DNA of 64,000 nucleotides from Paenibacillus pabuli NBRC 13638 (GTDB lineage Bacteria > Bacillota > Bacilli > Paenibacillales > Paenibacillaceae): NCBI RefSeq assembly GCF_001514495.1, contig NZ_BCNM01000001.1, positions 186,001 to 250,000 of the forward strand, in the 5' to 3' direction. This document shows positions 33,939 through 42,093 of this stretch, one piece after another (within the stretch, counting starts at the first letter, position 1; each line of letters opens with the position of its first letter). The notes under the pieces were generated by a model that did not search any database, was not told the DNA's origin, and saw only the letters and a list, made by a program, of their open reading frames with translations. The position numbers and the translations under genes were made by a program.

Positions 33939-34324
33939 ACGTTTCCCCTTTCCCAATACCTGAAATGAAAAATAACCTTATTCATTGCCCTAAACGTTAT
34001 TTGGCCGGACAGCCCTCCTTTTGATTACCACATTATCAAGCGCTTTCATTTGTTATATTATCAATCAATTTATATATTTGTAAACCATAAATATCAGGCT
34101 TAGAGGGTGTTTAGAGTTGAAAGTGAGGTAGGCTAAAGGGCGATATGTTCGTAGGAATTCCTATAGTACAATAGATTTTTTGTAATTTTAGATTGAAATA
34201 TTTACTTAGAATAAGATACTATACTGATTAGATCATAAGTTTATATATTTATTAACTAATTTATATTTATGCGAATCAAAGAGAGCTCATCTACGATAAT
34301 TTAACCTTCATAGGAGGAATGAAC
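33939..34324. promoter_or_regulatory. Divergent control region of the arabinan genes with cre-like site and AT repeats
   Basis: In this 386-base gap, ATCAAGCGCTTTCA (34035-34048) resembles a CcpA catabolite-response element, with two mismatches at one end to the usual 16-base consensus. TTTATATATTT occurs twice, at 34069-34079 and 34240-34250, each followed by a similar T-A-A-C stretch, one copy nearer each divergent gene. The region is very AT-rich, so the repeats could be chance. No gene was seen. Catabolite repression of both enzymes is a reasonable inference. Confidence 0.4.
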
Positions 34325-37300
34325 ATGACTACATTTCACAATCAACTCATTGCACACTACAAGTTTGAAGATGCCGCCGACATTGGCAAGGATAGTTCAG
34401 GGAACGGACACGTTGGAGCCGCCGCGGGAGAGAAAGTTCCCAACATTTCCGAAGTGAATGGCAGATGGGCGGTGACTTTTACCGGTGGATCGAACGGAAC
34501 ATCGTATCTGGAGCTGCCATCGAATTTGCTGCAAAATGTAAGCGACAACACTGGAGTGACTGTTACAGCATGGGTCCATTTGGGCAAAGGATCGAACGTG
34601 TGGGAGCGGATTTTCGACTTTGGCAAAGGCGACAAGGGCCCCTATTTATTTCTGACTCGTCAGATGCGAGGCACGTTATATGCAGGCGATGATCTGGTTG
34701 TAGACCCGGGACGCGGATTTGCCGGCGGGGAATGGATGCATATTGCCCTGTCGGTGGCAGGCAGTCAGGGCGGCACACGCAGCAGTGCAGGTCCTATTGT
34801 ATATGTGAATGGAGAGAAAGTAGCAGATGGCTCCATCAGCCAGACATCCAGTGGCAATTATGCCAAGCTGCGCAGATGGTTTGATTCGTTCGTGGAGCCT
34901 GCGAATTATAGCCGTAATTATATTGGTCGGTCTCAGTACGCCGCAGATGTGGACTTTGCAGGTTCACTTTCCGACTTTCGGATATATCAGGCGGCCCTGT
35001 CCATGGATGAAGTGATTGAAGTGATGTGCGAGTCCCTGACGGATGAAGAGATTGTGAAGCTGGCAGGAGATAAATATTTGTCTGCTCCAGCTCGGATTAT
35101 TACCAAAGATGTGTCATTGCCTGTAGATTTACTGGGGGGCAAGGTAAACGTTCAATGGAATTCAAGTCAGCCAGAGGTTCTGTCTGCGAATGGAGAGGTT
35201 CAACCCCTAAGCTCGGCACAGGAGGTTCATTTGAATGCGCTTTTGACCAAGGGTGGAAGTACGTTGAACAAAAGTTTTGATGTCTCTGTTGTACCAGAGC
35301 ATATCCCGCCTTATACCCTCGCGATTCACGGGGATCAAAAGGTGGCGGATATCAGTGAAGTAATGTATGGCCTATTTTACGAGGACATTAACAATGCAGC
35401 GGATGGGGGTATCTATGCGGAGTTAGTTCAGAACCGATCGTTCGAATCCTTTGCATTCGATACGTACTCGCATGACTCTGGCGAATGTGGTTGTTCGACA
35501 GGTCGGAACCGTGATCCTTTGTTTGCCTGGTCCGGGGATACCGATAAAATGATCGTACAGAATACTGATGGAATCAACACTCATCTTAACGTGGAAGACC
35601 CGGAAGTGAATGCTTATTATGTAACGGTTCAGGCGGGTGCCACGATTCGAAATCGCGGATTCTCGGATTCCAATCAACACTGTGCCATGTCCATCAAGAA
35701 GGGTGAGAAATATGATTTTACCGTGTGGGCCAAGGCAGTATCCCCAGGTACAATTAGGATTCAATTGCAGGATGGAGACGGTGCTGCCATCAGTGATTCA
35801 GTTATGCTGCAAGTTGAAGGCGGTAACAGATGGAAAAAGTACGGGATCGCCTATTCGGATAACTGTTCAAACGTGACCCTGACCGGAACGGAGACCGCGT
35901 TGGGGCAATTGGTACTCACCTTTGAAGGGGATATTTCCATCGATATGGTGTCGTTGATTCCGCAGGATGTATGGGGAGCCGATCCAAAAGAGCAGGGAGT
36001 GTCCGCTTCAGCACATGCCAACTATACCGGGAATCCGAACTATCGACTCCGAAAAGATCTGGTTCAGGCGCTTGTCGATCTGCATCCGAAGTTTCTGCGT
36101 TTTCCGGGGGGATGTATTTCCGAAGGTTCATTCATTTGGGACAATGTGTATGACTGGAAGGATTCGGTGGGAGCGGTGGAGCTTCGCAAAGAGAACTATA
36201 ACGTCTGGGGTTACATGATGACGATGGGTCTCGGCTATATGGAGTATTTCCAACTGGCAGAAGATTTGAATGCTGCTCCGGTTCCGGTCATGGCCTGTGG
36301 CGTTCTGTGCCAGGCGCGTTCCGATTACGCACACCCGGCGGGTGGCGCATTGAGGGATTACTATATCCGAAACTTTACAGATCTGATCGATTTCGCGCTC
36401 AGCACGGATATTGAACATAACGAATGGGCTGCCATCCGGAGCAGCATGGGACATCCTGAACCGTTTGATCTGCGTTATCTTGGCGTAGGCAATGAGAACT
36501 GGGGAACCGAATTTTTCGCCAACTTTGAAGTGTTCAAGACGTCAATTGATGACTATATGAAACGTAATTATCCTGAGCATGAACTTCATATCATATCGAC
36601 AGTCGGCGCCCAGGCGGATGATGATGCGTACCAGCAGGGCTGGAAATTCCTGAGCGGCAACCTGACCGGATCAGCTCAGGTGGCTTTTGCAGATGGCAAA
36701 GAGGTGATCGAAGAGACGGTCACCTGGTATGAGAACCAGGACAACTATATGGATACCATTGCGGATGAGCACTACTATCGCTCCAATGACTATTTGCTGA
36801 ACAACGTGGATCGGTACAACTATTATGAGCGGGCTTATCATGAAGACGGCAGTATGAATTGGACAGAGACATCCAAGGTATTTGTGGGAGAATATGCATC
36901 CACGGACAAAAATACACTGGCAGGAGCGATCGCAGAAGCGGCGGTCATGACCGGTTTTGAAAATAATGCGGATGTTGTTCGCCTGGCTGCCTATGCGCCG
37001 CTGTTCAACAAAGTACTGACGGACGGCACCTACCGCTGGACGCCGGACTGCATCTGGTTTGATGATGAAACGGTGTGGTACACACCGAATTACTACGTAC
37101 AGCAGCTTTTTGCCAAGTATGTGGGTGAGCAGGTGCTGGGCACTTCATTTTCAACGTACAGCAAAGGTCAACCGATGGAACTCATTCCACGTGGCGGCAT
37201 CGAGATCGCGACAAGCAATGCCGATATTGTGGTGAAACGGATTACGATCACATCGAACCAGGATGGCAGCGTGCTGTTTACAGAAGATTTCAGGGAGCAG

Positions 37301-38092
37301 ACAGCGCTGAATGAGGCGTGGAATTGGATTCCCGGATCGGCAGGATACAAGCTGGAGACGGGAAAAGGACTGATTTTGAAAGCGCAGGCAAGCGGCCTTA
37401 ATGGGTTATATCTACTGAACGATGAATGGTCGAATTATAAAGTGGAAGTCGAGGCGGAGCGCATAGCGGGTGAGGATGGCTTCACCATCGGTGTGGGATT
37501 GACGGATATATCCCCTGAGAAAAAGGATGTCATCGAATACGCAATCGGATATGGCGGCAATGCAACGGGAGTCAAAGTGTATAAACAAGGTGTAGAAGGC
37601 TATACCCTTGGTGATTATTCTTCCAGTTCAGCGGCGGGGAATCTCCGTGCAGCCAATTATGAACCGCTGGAAGACGATACGAATTACACGATTACGGTCA
37701 ATTATGGTGGTGACACAGGGAAGAATCTGATCTGCTCTTATACCGATGGCCACACTACAAGCAGAATTCTGGATTACAAGCTGGAAGCGTACAACCGGGA
37801 TGTATTCCATTCCGTTACGAGAGACGAGCAGCATGTGTATGTGAAGCTGGTGAACGCGGATGGGGTGGATAAAGCAACCCAAATTTGCCTTCAGAATCTA
37901 AGCGTTACCTCTGTTGCGAAATTGATAACACTTGGCGGAGATGAAGAATTGCTGCATGTTCCTAATGTGAACCAGAAGAATGATGAGAAAATTGTTCCAC
38001 AAGAACAAGTGATACATCTGCAGGAGGATTCGGTTGTCTTGCAACTTCCTGCCCATTCGGTCAATGTACTGGTTATGGATGTCCGGAAATGA
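34325..38092 (+). CDS. Modular GH51 alpha-L-arabinofuranosidase with N-terminal LamG and Ig-like domains
   Basis: A 1255-residue glycosidase without a signal peptide. An N-terminal LamG domain (about 1-235) and an Ig-like domain (about 255-335, VQWNSSQPEVLSANGEV) precede the GH51 barrel, which starts at EVMYGLFYEDINNAADGG. Catalytic residues are acid/base Glu 724 in GVGNENWG and nucleophile Glu 856 in FVGEYAS. The C-terminal beta domain seems split by an inserted lectin-like or DUF1080-like module (about 965-1200, LFTEDFREQTALNEAWNWI onward) before the closing QEDSVVLQLPAHSVNVLV. The usual GH51 length is about 500. It releases arabinose from arabino-oligosaccharides, probably in the cytosol. 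ATG 34325 was chosen because AGGAGG is seven bases upstream; ATG 34319 abuts it. Confidence 0.9.
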   Translation: MTTFHNQLIAHYKFEDAADIGKDSSGNGHVGAAAGEKVPNISEVNGRWAVTFTGGSNGTSYLELPSNLLQNVSDNTGVTVTAWVHLGKGSNVWERIFDFGKGDKGPYLFLTRQMRGTLYAGDDLVVDPGRGFAGGEWMHIALSVAGSQGGTRSSAGPIVYVNGEKVADGSISQTSSGNYAKLRRWFDSFVEPANYSRNYIGRSQYAADVDFAGSLSDFRIYQAALSMDEVIEVMCESLTDEEIVKLAGDKYLSAPARIITKDVSLPVDLLGGKVNVQWNSSQPEVLSANGEVQPLSSAQEVHLNALLTKGGSTLNKSFDVSVVPEHIPPYTLAIHGDQKVADISEVMYGLFYEDINNAADGGIYAELVQNRSFESFAFDTYSHDSGECGCSTGRNRDPLFAWSGDTDKMIVQNTDGINTHLNVEDPEVNAYYVTVQAGATIRNRGFSDSNQHCAMSIKKGEKYDFTVWAKAVSPGTIRIQLQDGDGAAISDSVMLQVEGGNRWKKYGIAYSDNCSNVTLTGTETALGQLVLTFEGDISIDMVSLIPQDVWGADPKEQGVSASAHANYTGNPNYRLRKDLVQALVDLHPKFLRFPGGCISEGSFIWDNVYDWKDSVGAVELRKENYNVWGYMMTMGLGYMEYFQLAEDLNAAPVPVMACGVLCQARSDYAHPAGGALRDYYIRNFTDLIDFALSTDIEHNEWAAIRSSMGHPEPFDLRYLGVGNENWGTEFFANFEVFKTSIDDYMKRNYPEHELHIISTVGAQADDDAYQQGWKFLSGNLTGSAQVAFADGKEVIEETVTWYENQDNYMDTIADEHYYRSNDYLLNNVDRYNYYERAYHEDGSMNWTETSKVFVGEYASTDKNTLAGAIAEAAVMTGFENNADVVRLAAYAPLFNKVLTDGTYRWTPDCIWFDDETVWYTPNYYVQQLFAKYVGEQVLGTSFSTYSKGQPMELIPRGGIEIATSNADIVVKRITITSNQDGSVLFTEDFREQTALNEAWNWIPGSAGYKLETGKGLILKAQASGLNGLYLLNDEWSNYKVEVEAERIAGEDGFTIGVGLTDISPEKKDVIEYAIGYGGNATGVKVYKQGVEGYTLGDYSSSSAAGNLRAANYEPLEDDTNYTITVNYGGDTGKNLICSYTDGHTTSRILDYKLEAYNRDVFHSVTRDEQHVYVKLVNADGVDKATQICLQNLSVTSVAKLITLGGDEELLHVPNVNQKNDEKIVPQEQVIHLQEDSVVLQLPAHSVNVLVMDVRK

Positions 38093-38322
38093 TTATATAA
38101 GTTAAACCAATAATTTTCACACGAAGTCACTACGTGGTCAGAACCATCTTCCGATCGCTGTTATCCCCAGATTTTTTTGAATTCCTGATTTAAAGGGGGA
38201 AATCCGGTGATAAAGGCGAACGCTTCGCTTCTCCAGATTCCTTCTGACCTCTCCGTTATCATGTAAACGTCTAGTTCAAATTATATAATTAATATCTCAA
38301 TAATAACCTGATGCAGCCTTAG

Positions 38323-38346
38323 AACCGCGATTATCGCGGTTTTTTG
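38323..38346 (+). terminator. Intrinsic terminator after the GH51 gene
   Basis: AACCGCGA (38323-38330) pairs with TCGCGGTT (38334-38341) with a 3-base loop, then T5. It lies 230 bases after the GH51 stop codon; the stretch between them holds only a 19-codon GTG frame (38211 onward) of no clear meaning. Confidence 0.85.
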
Positions 38347-38369
38347 GCGTTCCGCGAAGAGAGTCAATA

Positions 38370-38426
38370 AAAGATACCTAAAGTAAATAGCCTACACTAT
38401 TTCCGATTCCTGACGGATTCTATAAT
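38370..38426 (+). promoter_or_regulatory. Activator element and promoter of ABC system 1 (permeases)
   Basis: A 29-base element at 38370-38398, AAAGATACC ... TACACT with the inner pattern AA-x-GT-x-AA, ends 23 bases before the start of a perfect TATAAT -10 box (38421-38426). There is no recognisable -35 box, as expected for an activated promoter. The same element, 22 of 29 bases identical and at the same distance from the -10, precedes the binding-protein gene at 43871. I infer that it is the site of the AraC-type response regulator encoded at 42094-43752. It lies 52 bases before the first permease ATG. Confidence 0.65.
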
Positions 38427-38449
38427 GAATCTGAAGGAGGAGACAGCTT

Positions 38450-39355
38450 ATGCGTTCCAACTACAGACAATTTATACGAAACGTTCCGCTTCATCTCATG
38501 ATATTGCCTGGACTGATCATCATTATTGTATTCGGTTACATTCCGATGGCGGGACTCTCCATTGCCTTTCAGAATTTCTCTCCCATTGCCGGATTCAAAA
38601 ATATGAACTGGGTCGGCCTGGACAATTTCAGGTATCTGTTCGATCTGCCTGGTTTCTCACAGGTCGTATGGAATACCGTATTTATTTCCGTTATGAAAAT
38701 TGTGTCCGGTCTGGTCATTCCGGTACTTGTGGCCTTGCTGCTGAACGAGGTTCGCAAAACAGGATTTAAACGAACGATTCAGACGGTGATCTATATGCCG
38801 CATTTCTTTTCCTGGGTCATATTGGCCGGTATCATTGTAGACGTATTGTCCCCCAGCACAGGAATTGTAAATATGCTGCTTAAGGCGATAGGGGTTGAAC
38901 CTGTTCAATTCCTGGCCAGTAACGAATGGTTTCCTTACATACTCGTCATTACGGACCAATGGAAAGAATTCGGATTTGGCACAATTATATATTTGGCCGC
39001 ACTGACCAACATCGATAAATCCCTGTATGAAGCATCCGTTATGGATGGTGCGGGAAGATGGAAGCAGACATGGCATATTACGCTGCCTGGCATTCGTCCA
39101 ATCGTAATTCTGATGGTAACTTTGAGTCTTGGTAATGTACTTAATGGTGGTTTTGACCAAGTGTTCAACCTCTACAACCCGCTGGTCTATGAATCAGGAG
39201 ACATTCTGGATACGATGATCTATCGGATTGGTCTGCAGGATGCGCAATATTCGGTATCAACCGCATTGGGTCTCATTAAGTCAGTGGTTTCGTTTATCTT
39301 TATCGGGCTTGGGTATTTCCTGGCCTATCGGTTAGCCAATTATCGGATTTTTTAG
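38450..39355 (+). CDS. Carbohydrate ABC transporter permease 1 (LplB-like), system 1
   Basis: A 301-residue inner-membrane permease with six helices and the cytosolic coupling loop EASVMDGAGRWKQTWHITLP (EAA motif, about residue 195). It belongs to the LplB/YtcP/UgpA group of oligosaccharide importers that lack their own ATPase gene and share MsmX-type ATPases. It pairs with the permease at 39371 and the lipoprotein at 43871. AAGGAGG precedes the ATG. Its place beside GH51 and GH43 genes suggests uptake of arabino-oligosaccharides, by inference. Confidence 0.9.
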   Translation: MRSNYRQFIRNVPLHLMILPGLIIIIVFGYIPMAGLSIAFQNFSPIAGFKNMNWVGLDNFRYLFDLPGFSQVVWNTVFISVMKIVSGLVIPVLVALLLNEVRKTGFKRTIQTVIYMPHFFSWVILAGIIVDVLSPSTGIVNMLLKAIGVEPVQFLASNEWFPYILVITDQWKEFGFGTIIYLAALTNIDKSLYEASVMDGAGRWKQTWHITLPGIRPIVILMVTLSLGNVLNGGFDQVFNLYNPLVYESGDILDTMIYRIGLQDAQYSVSTALGLIKSVVSFIFIGLGYFLAYRLANYRIF

Positions 39356-39370
39356 AAAGGAGGCAAGAAC

Positions 39371-40261
39371 ATGCATCACGCTTCGAGAGCCTACCGTTGG
39401 TTTCTGGGATTGAATTATGTCATCCTGACCCTTCTTGCCTTGTTATGCCTGTTTCCCATTGTGAATATTCTGGCGATTTCGTTTAGTTCAAGTGATGCAG
39501 TCAAGGCGGGGAGCGTGACATTCTGGCCGGTGGACTTTACCTTGTCTTCGTATAAATACATTCTCGAAAATCAGCAGTTTCTAAATTCATTCGGTACAAG
39601 TCTTCTCCGTGTGGTACTCGGAGTTGCGACCAACCTAATTTTCACGATTCTTGTGGCCTATCCGCTCTCCAAAGAGGCAGCGAAGTTTCGTTCAAGAACG
39701 TTCTATGCGTGGATTTTTGTCTTTACCATGCTATTTAGTGGAGGATTAATCCCGGGTTATCTGGTTGTTAAGGAAGCAGGTCTTTTGGATTCGATCTGGG
39801 CCCTGATATTACCGGGAGCCGTTCCGATCTTTAATGTATTGCTTATGCTGAATTTCTTCAGGGGTTTGCCGAAGGAGTTGGAAGAGGCGGCTTGGATGGA
39901 TGGGGCAGGCCATTTCCGCACGTTATGGAGCATTTACCTTCCCATTTCATTGCCCAGTATCGCAACGATCACATTGTTTGCCATGGTGGGACACTGGAAC
40001 GCCTGGTTTGATGGCATGATCTATATGAAGAGTCCGGAAGGCTATCCACTAGCCACGTACCTGCAATCGATGCTCCAGCAAGTGACGATGATTCAGAGTG
40101 AGATGATGACCCTTGAGGATGCAACACTATTAAGTCAGGTGTCGGATAGAACGACCCAGGCATCCCAAATCTTTTTGTCCGTTATACCCATTCTGCTCGT
40201 GTATCCGTTCCTGCAAAGGTATTTCGTTCATGGACTTGTTGTCGGTAGTGTAAAGGGATAA
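39371..40261 (+). CDS. Carbohydrate ABC transporter permease 2 (YtcP/AraQ-like), system 1
   Basis: A 296-residue permease with six helices and the EAA-type loop EEAAWMDGAGHFRTLWSIYLP (about residue 175). The opening NYVILTLLALLCLFPIVNIL and the ending VYPFLQRYFVHGLVVGSVKG are typical of the AraQ/YtcP family. It starts 15 bases after the stop of permease 1, with AAAGGAGG between them, so the two are one unit and form the membrane channel together. A hairpin with a T-run follows before the sensor kinase gene, so part of the transcription probably stops here. Confidence 0.9.
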   Translation: MHHASRAYRWFLGLNYVILTLLALLCLFPIVNILAISFSSSDAVKAGSVTFWPVDFTLSSYKYILENQQFLNSFGTSLLRVVLGVATNLIFTILVAYPLSKEAAKFRSRTFYAWIFVFTMLFSGGLIPGYLVVKEAGLLDSIWALILPGAVPIFNVLLMLNFFRGLPKELEEAAWMDGAGHFRTLWSIYLPISLPSIATITLFAMVGHWNAWFDGMIYMKSPEGYPLATYLQSMLQQVTMIQSEMMTLEDATLLSQVSDRTTQASQIFLSVIPILLVYPFLQRYFVHGLVVGSVKG

Positions 40262-40285
40262 GATCGATGGAGGAAAACCAATGGG

Positions 40286-40310
40286 AGGAGCCGATTTCCG
40301 GCTCCTTTTT
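40286..40310 (+). terminator. Intergenic attenuator/terminator between permease 2 and the kinase gene
   Basis: AGGAGCCG (40286-40293) pairs with CGGCTCCT (40299-40306) with a 5-base loop, followed by TTTT. No promoter was seen between it and the kinase ATG at 40338, so partial read-through probably sets a lower kinase/regulator level. Confidence 0.75.
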
Positions 40311-40337
40311 GCCGTTGAGGAGAGGAGTGAAGGGGAA

Positions 40338-42089
40338 ATGAGATTCGCAGTGGGTAGCTGGAAAAATGCATCCATCGTCGTCAAAGTGATGATTGCCTTT
40401 GTGCTCGTCATTCTGCCCTTATATGTGATTAGCATTATGATTACGCATACCAGCTCCAAGCAAATGCAGACGGAAGTGGAGAAGGCGCATGAGTCGAAGT
40501 TGTATTTCTATCACAATCATCTGCAATTTGAACTGGAGCGAATGAGTGGGCTTGTTACCGAATTTTCGTTCGATGAAACAATGTCTACGCTAAGTACACG
40601 AGCTGCGATTATGAGCAGATATGAGGTAACTTCCAGCCTTAATAATATCCACAACAAGCTGGGCCAGATCATGGTGACAAGTCCCTATATCAGCGATGTT
40701 GTCTATTACGTACCAGCTTTGCACAAACGGGTCAGTGCAGTGGACGGAATTCGTAATGTGGAGGATACAGAATGGAAAGATCTGCTCGCAACAATGGGGA
40801 ATTTGAATGGGGAGTTGTCATATTCGCATAACAATCTTTATTTCCTCAAAAGCAATCCGTATAACATGAATCATGAGGAACCGCCCAATTTTATATTAGG
40901 CATACGCTTGTCTGCAGAAGAACTGAAGCACAGATTGCAGCAGCTCGCGGAAACAGGAGGCAGTGATATTACACTGAGCTTCGGTGAGCAGCACAATGTG
41001 CTCATTTCTTCTTCGGAAGAACCTGTATCGGCAGCACAATTGCAAAAGGTATCACCGGAATCACCAGAATCCATGCAAGTGACGAGATATCAATCTGATC
41101 CATATCTGTATTATTCGCTATACGATCCCGATCACTCGTTCACATTAACGGCCAGCATTCCAAGTGATGTGCTCCAAGCCCCTATGGAACAATACAATCT
41201 GTGGTTGTGGGTACTGACGCTTATTTCAATTGTTATCATTATGATCTTCTCCTTTTCGATCTACAGGTCAATTCACAAGCCGTTATCTGTCCTTATTCGG
41301 GGGTTCAGAAAGGCGGAGCAGGGTCAGACGAGCATTCATATTCCGCAATCCAGGCGCGATGAATTCGGTTATTTATATTCTCGCTTCAACCATATGATAG
41401 AGCGCTTACATATTTTGATTGATGAAAATTATGTTGCCCGGATTCGAACCAGCGAGGCAGAACTCAAACATTTGCAGTCCCAGATTCAGCCTCATTTTCT
41501 ATACAACAGTCTGTTCAGCATCAAGCAAATGGCTGAGGTCGAGAATGTTGAATTGATTCAGGAGTTTACCGATTATTTGGGCCAATATTTCAGGTATATG
41601 TCCAGGGATTCTCATTCCGAGGTTTCGCTCGGTGAAGAGGTGGATCATGCCTTGATCTATGCGTCTATTCAGAAAATTCGATTTGGCTCAAGAGTCCAAC
41701 TACAACTGGAGGAGCTAAGTAAGGAGTATCGAGACATCGCCATTCCCAGAGTCATTATTCAGCCAATTGTCGAGAACGTCTTCGAACATGCCCTTGCCAA
41801 ACGAAGTCAGGGCGGGATTCTGAAATTATCTTATCAAGTGGACCACCACAAATTGTCCATTCGGATAGAGGATGATGGAGATCAATTAACGGATGAAGTC
41901 TTGAGCAACCTGCAAGCATCCTTTCAGGAATCTGCGAATCAGAGACATGGGAATGAAGAGATTACGGGACTAATGAATGTGAATCAACGTTTACAGATCA
42001 AGTTCGGGGCGGGCTATGGCCTTTGTGCGCAGCGCAGTGAGTTGGGCGGTTTATGCATGATTTTAAATATTCCATGGAGACGGGAGTAG
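40338..42089 (+). CDS. YesM-type membrane sensor histidine kinase, system 1
   Basis: A 583-residue kinase. Membrane helices at about 13-35 and 287-308 enclose an extracellular sensing domain of about 250 residues (Cache-like), then a HAMP domain. The His_kinase domain has LQSQIQPHFLYNSLFSIKQM with phosphoacceptor His 386, and the ATPase domain has VIIQPIVENVFEHAL and a diverged G-box. This is the YesM class that works with AraC-type regulators; it probably senses a sugar-loaded binding protein or the sugar itself. ATG 40338 was chosen because GAAGGGGA and GAGGAG precede it; upstream in-frame starts lie inside the terminator hairpin. Its regulator starts five bases after its stop codon. Confidence 0.88.
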   Translation: MRFAVGSWKNASIVVKVMIAFVLVILPLYVISIMITHTSSKQMQTEVEKAHESKLYFYHNHLQFELERMSGLVTEFSFDETMSTLSTRAAIMSRYEVTSSLNNIHNKLGQIMVTSPYISDVVYYVPALHKRVSAVDGIRNVEDTEWKDLLATMGNLNGELSYSHNNLYFLKSNPYNMNHEEPPNFILGIRLSAEELKHRLQQLAETGGSDITLSFGEQHNVLISSSEEPVSAAQLQKVSPESPESMQVTRYQSDPYLYYSLYDPDHSFTLTASIPSDVLQAPMEQYNLWLWVLTLISIVIIMIFSFSIYRSIHKPLSVLIRGFRKAEQGQTSIHIPQSRRDEFGYLYSRFNHMIERLHILIDENYVARIRTSEAELKHLQSQIQPHFLYNSLFSIKQMAEVENVELIQEFTDYLGQYFRYMSRDSHSEVSLGEEVDHALIYASIQKIRFGSRVQLQLEELSKEYRDIAIPRVIIQPIVENVFEHALAKRSQGGILKLSYQVDHHKLSIRIEDDGDQLTDEVLSNLQASFQESANQRHGNEEITGLMNVNQRLQIKFGAGYGLCAQRSELGGLCMILNIPWRRE

Positions 42090-42093
42090 TCGT

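Noticed and set aside
38211-38267. GTG frame of 19 codons after AAAGGGGG upstream of the system 1 promoter, considered as a leader peptide
   Set aside because: It lies before the terminator at 38323 and before the mapped -10, so it cannot lead the ABC operon; no codon run or attenuator structure suggests control.
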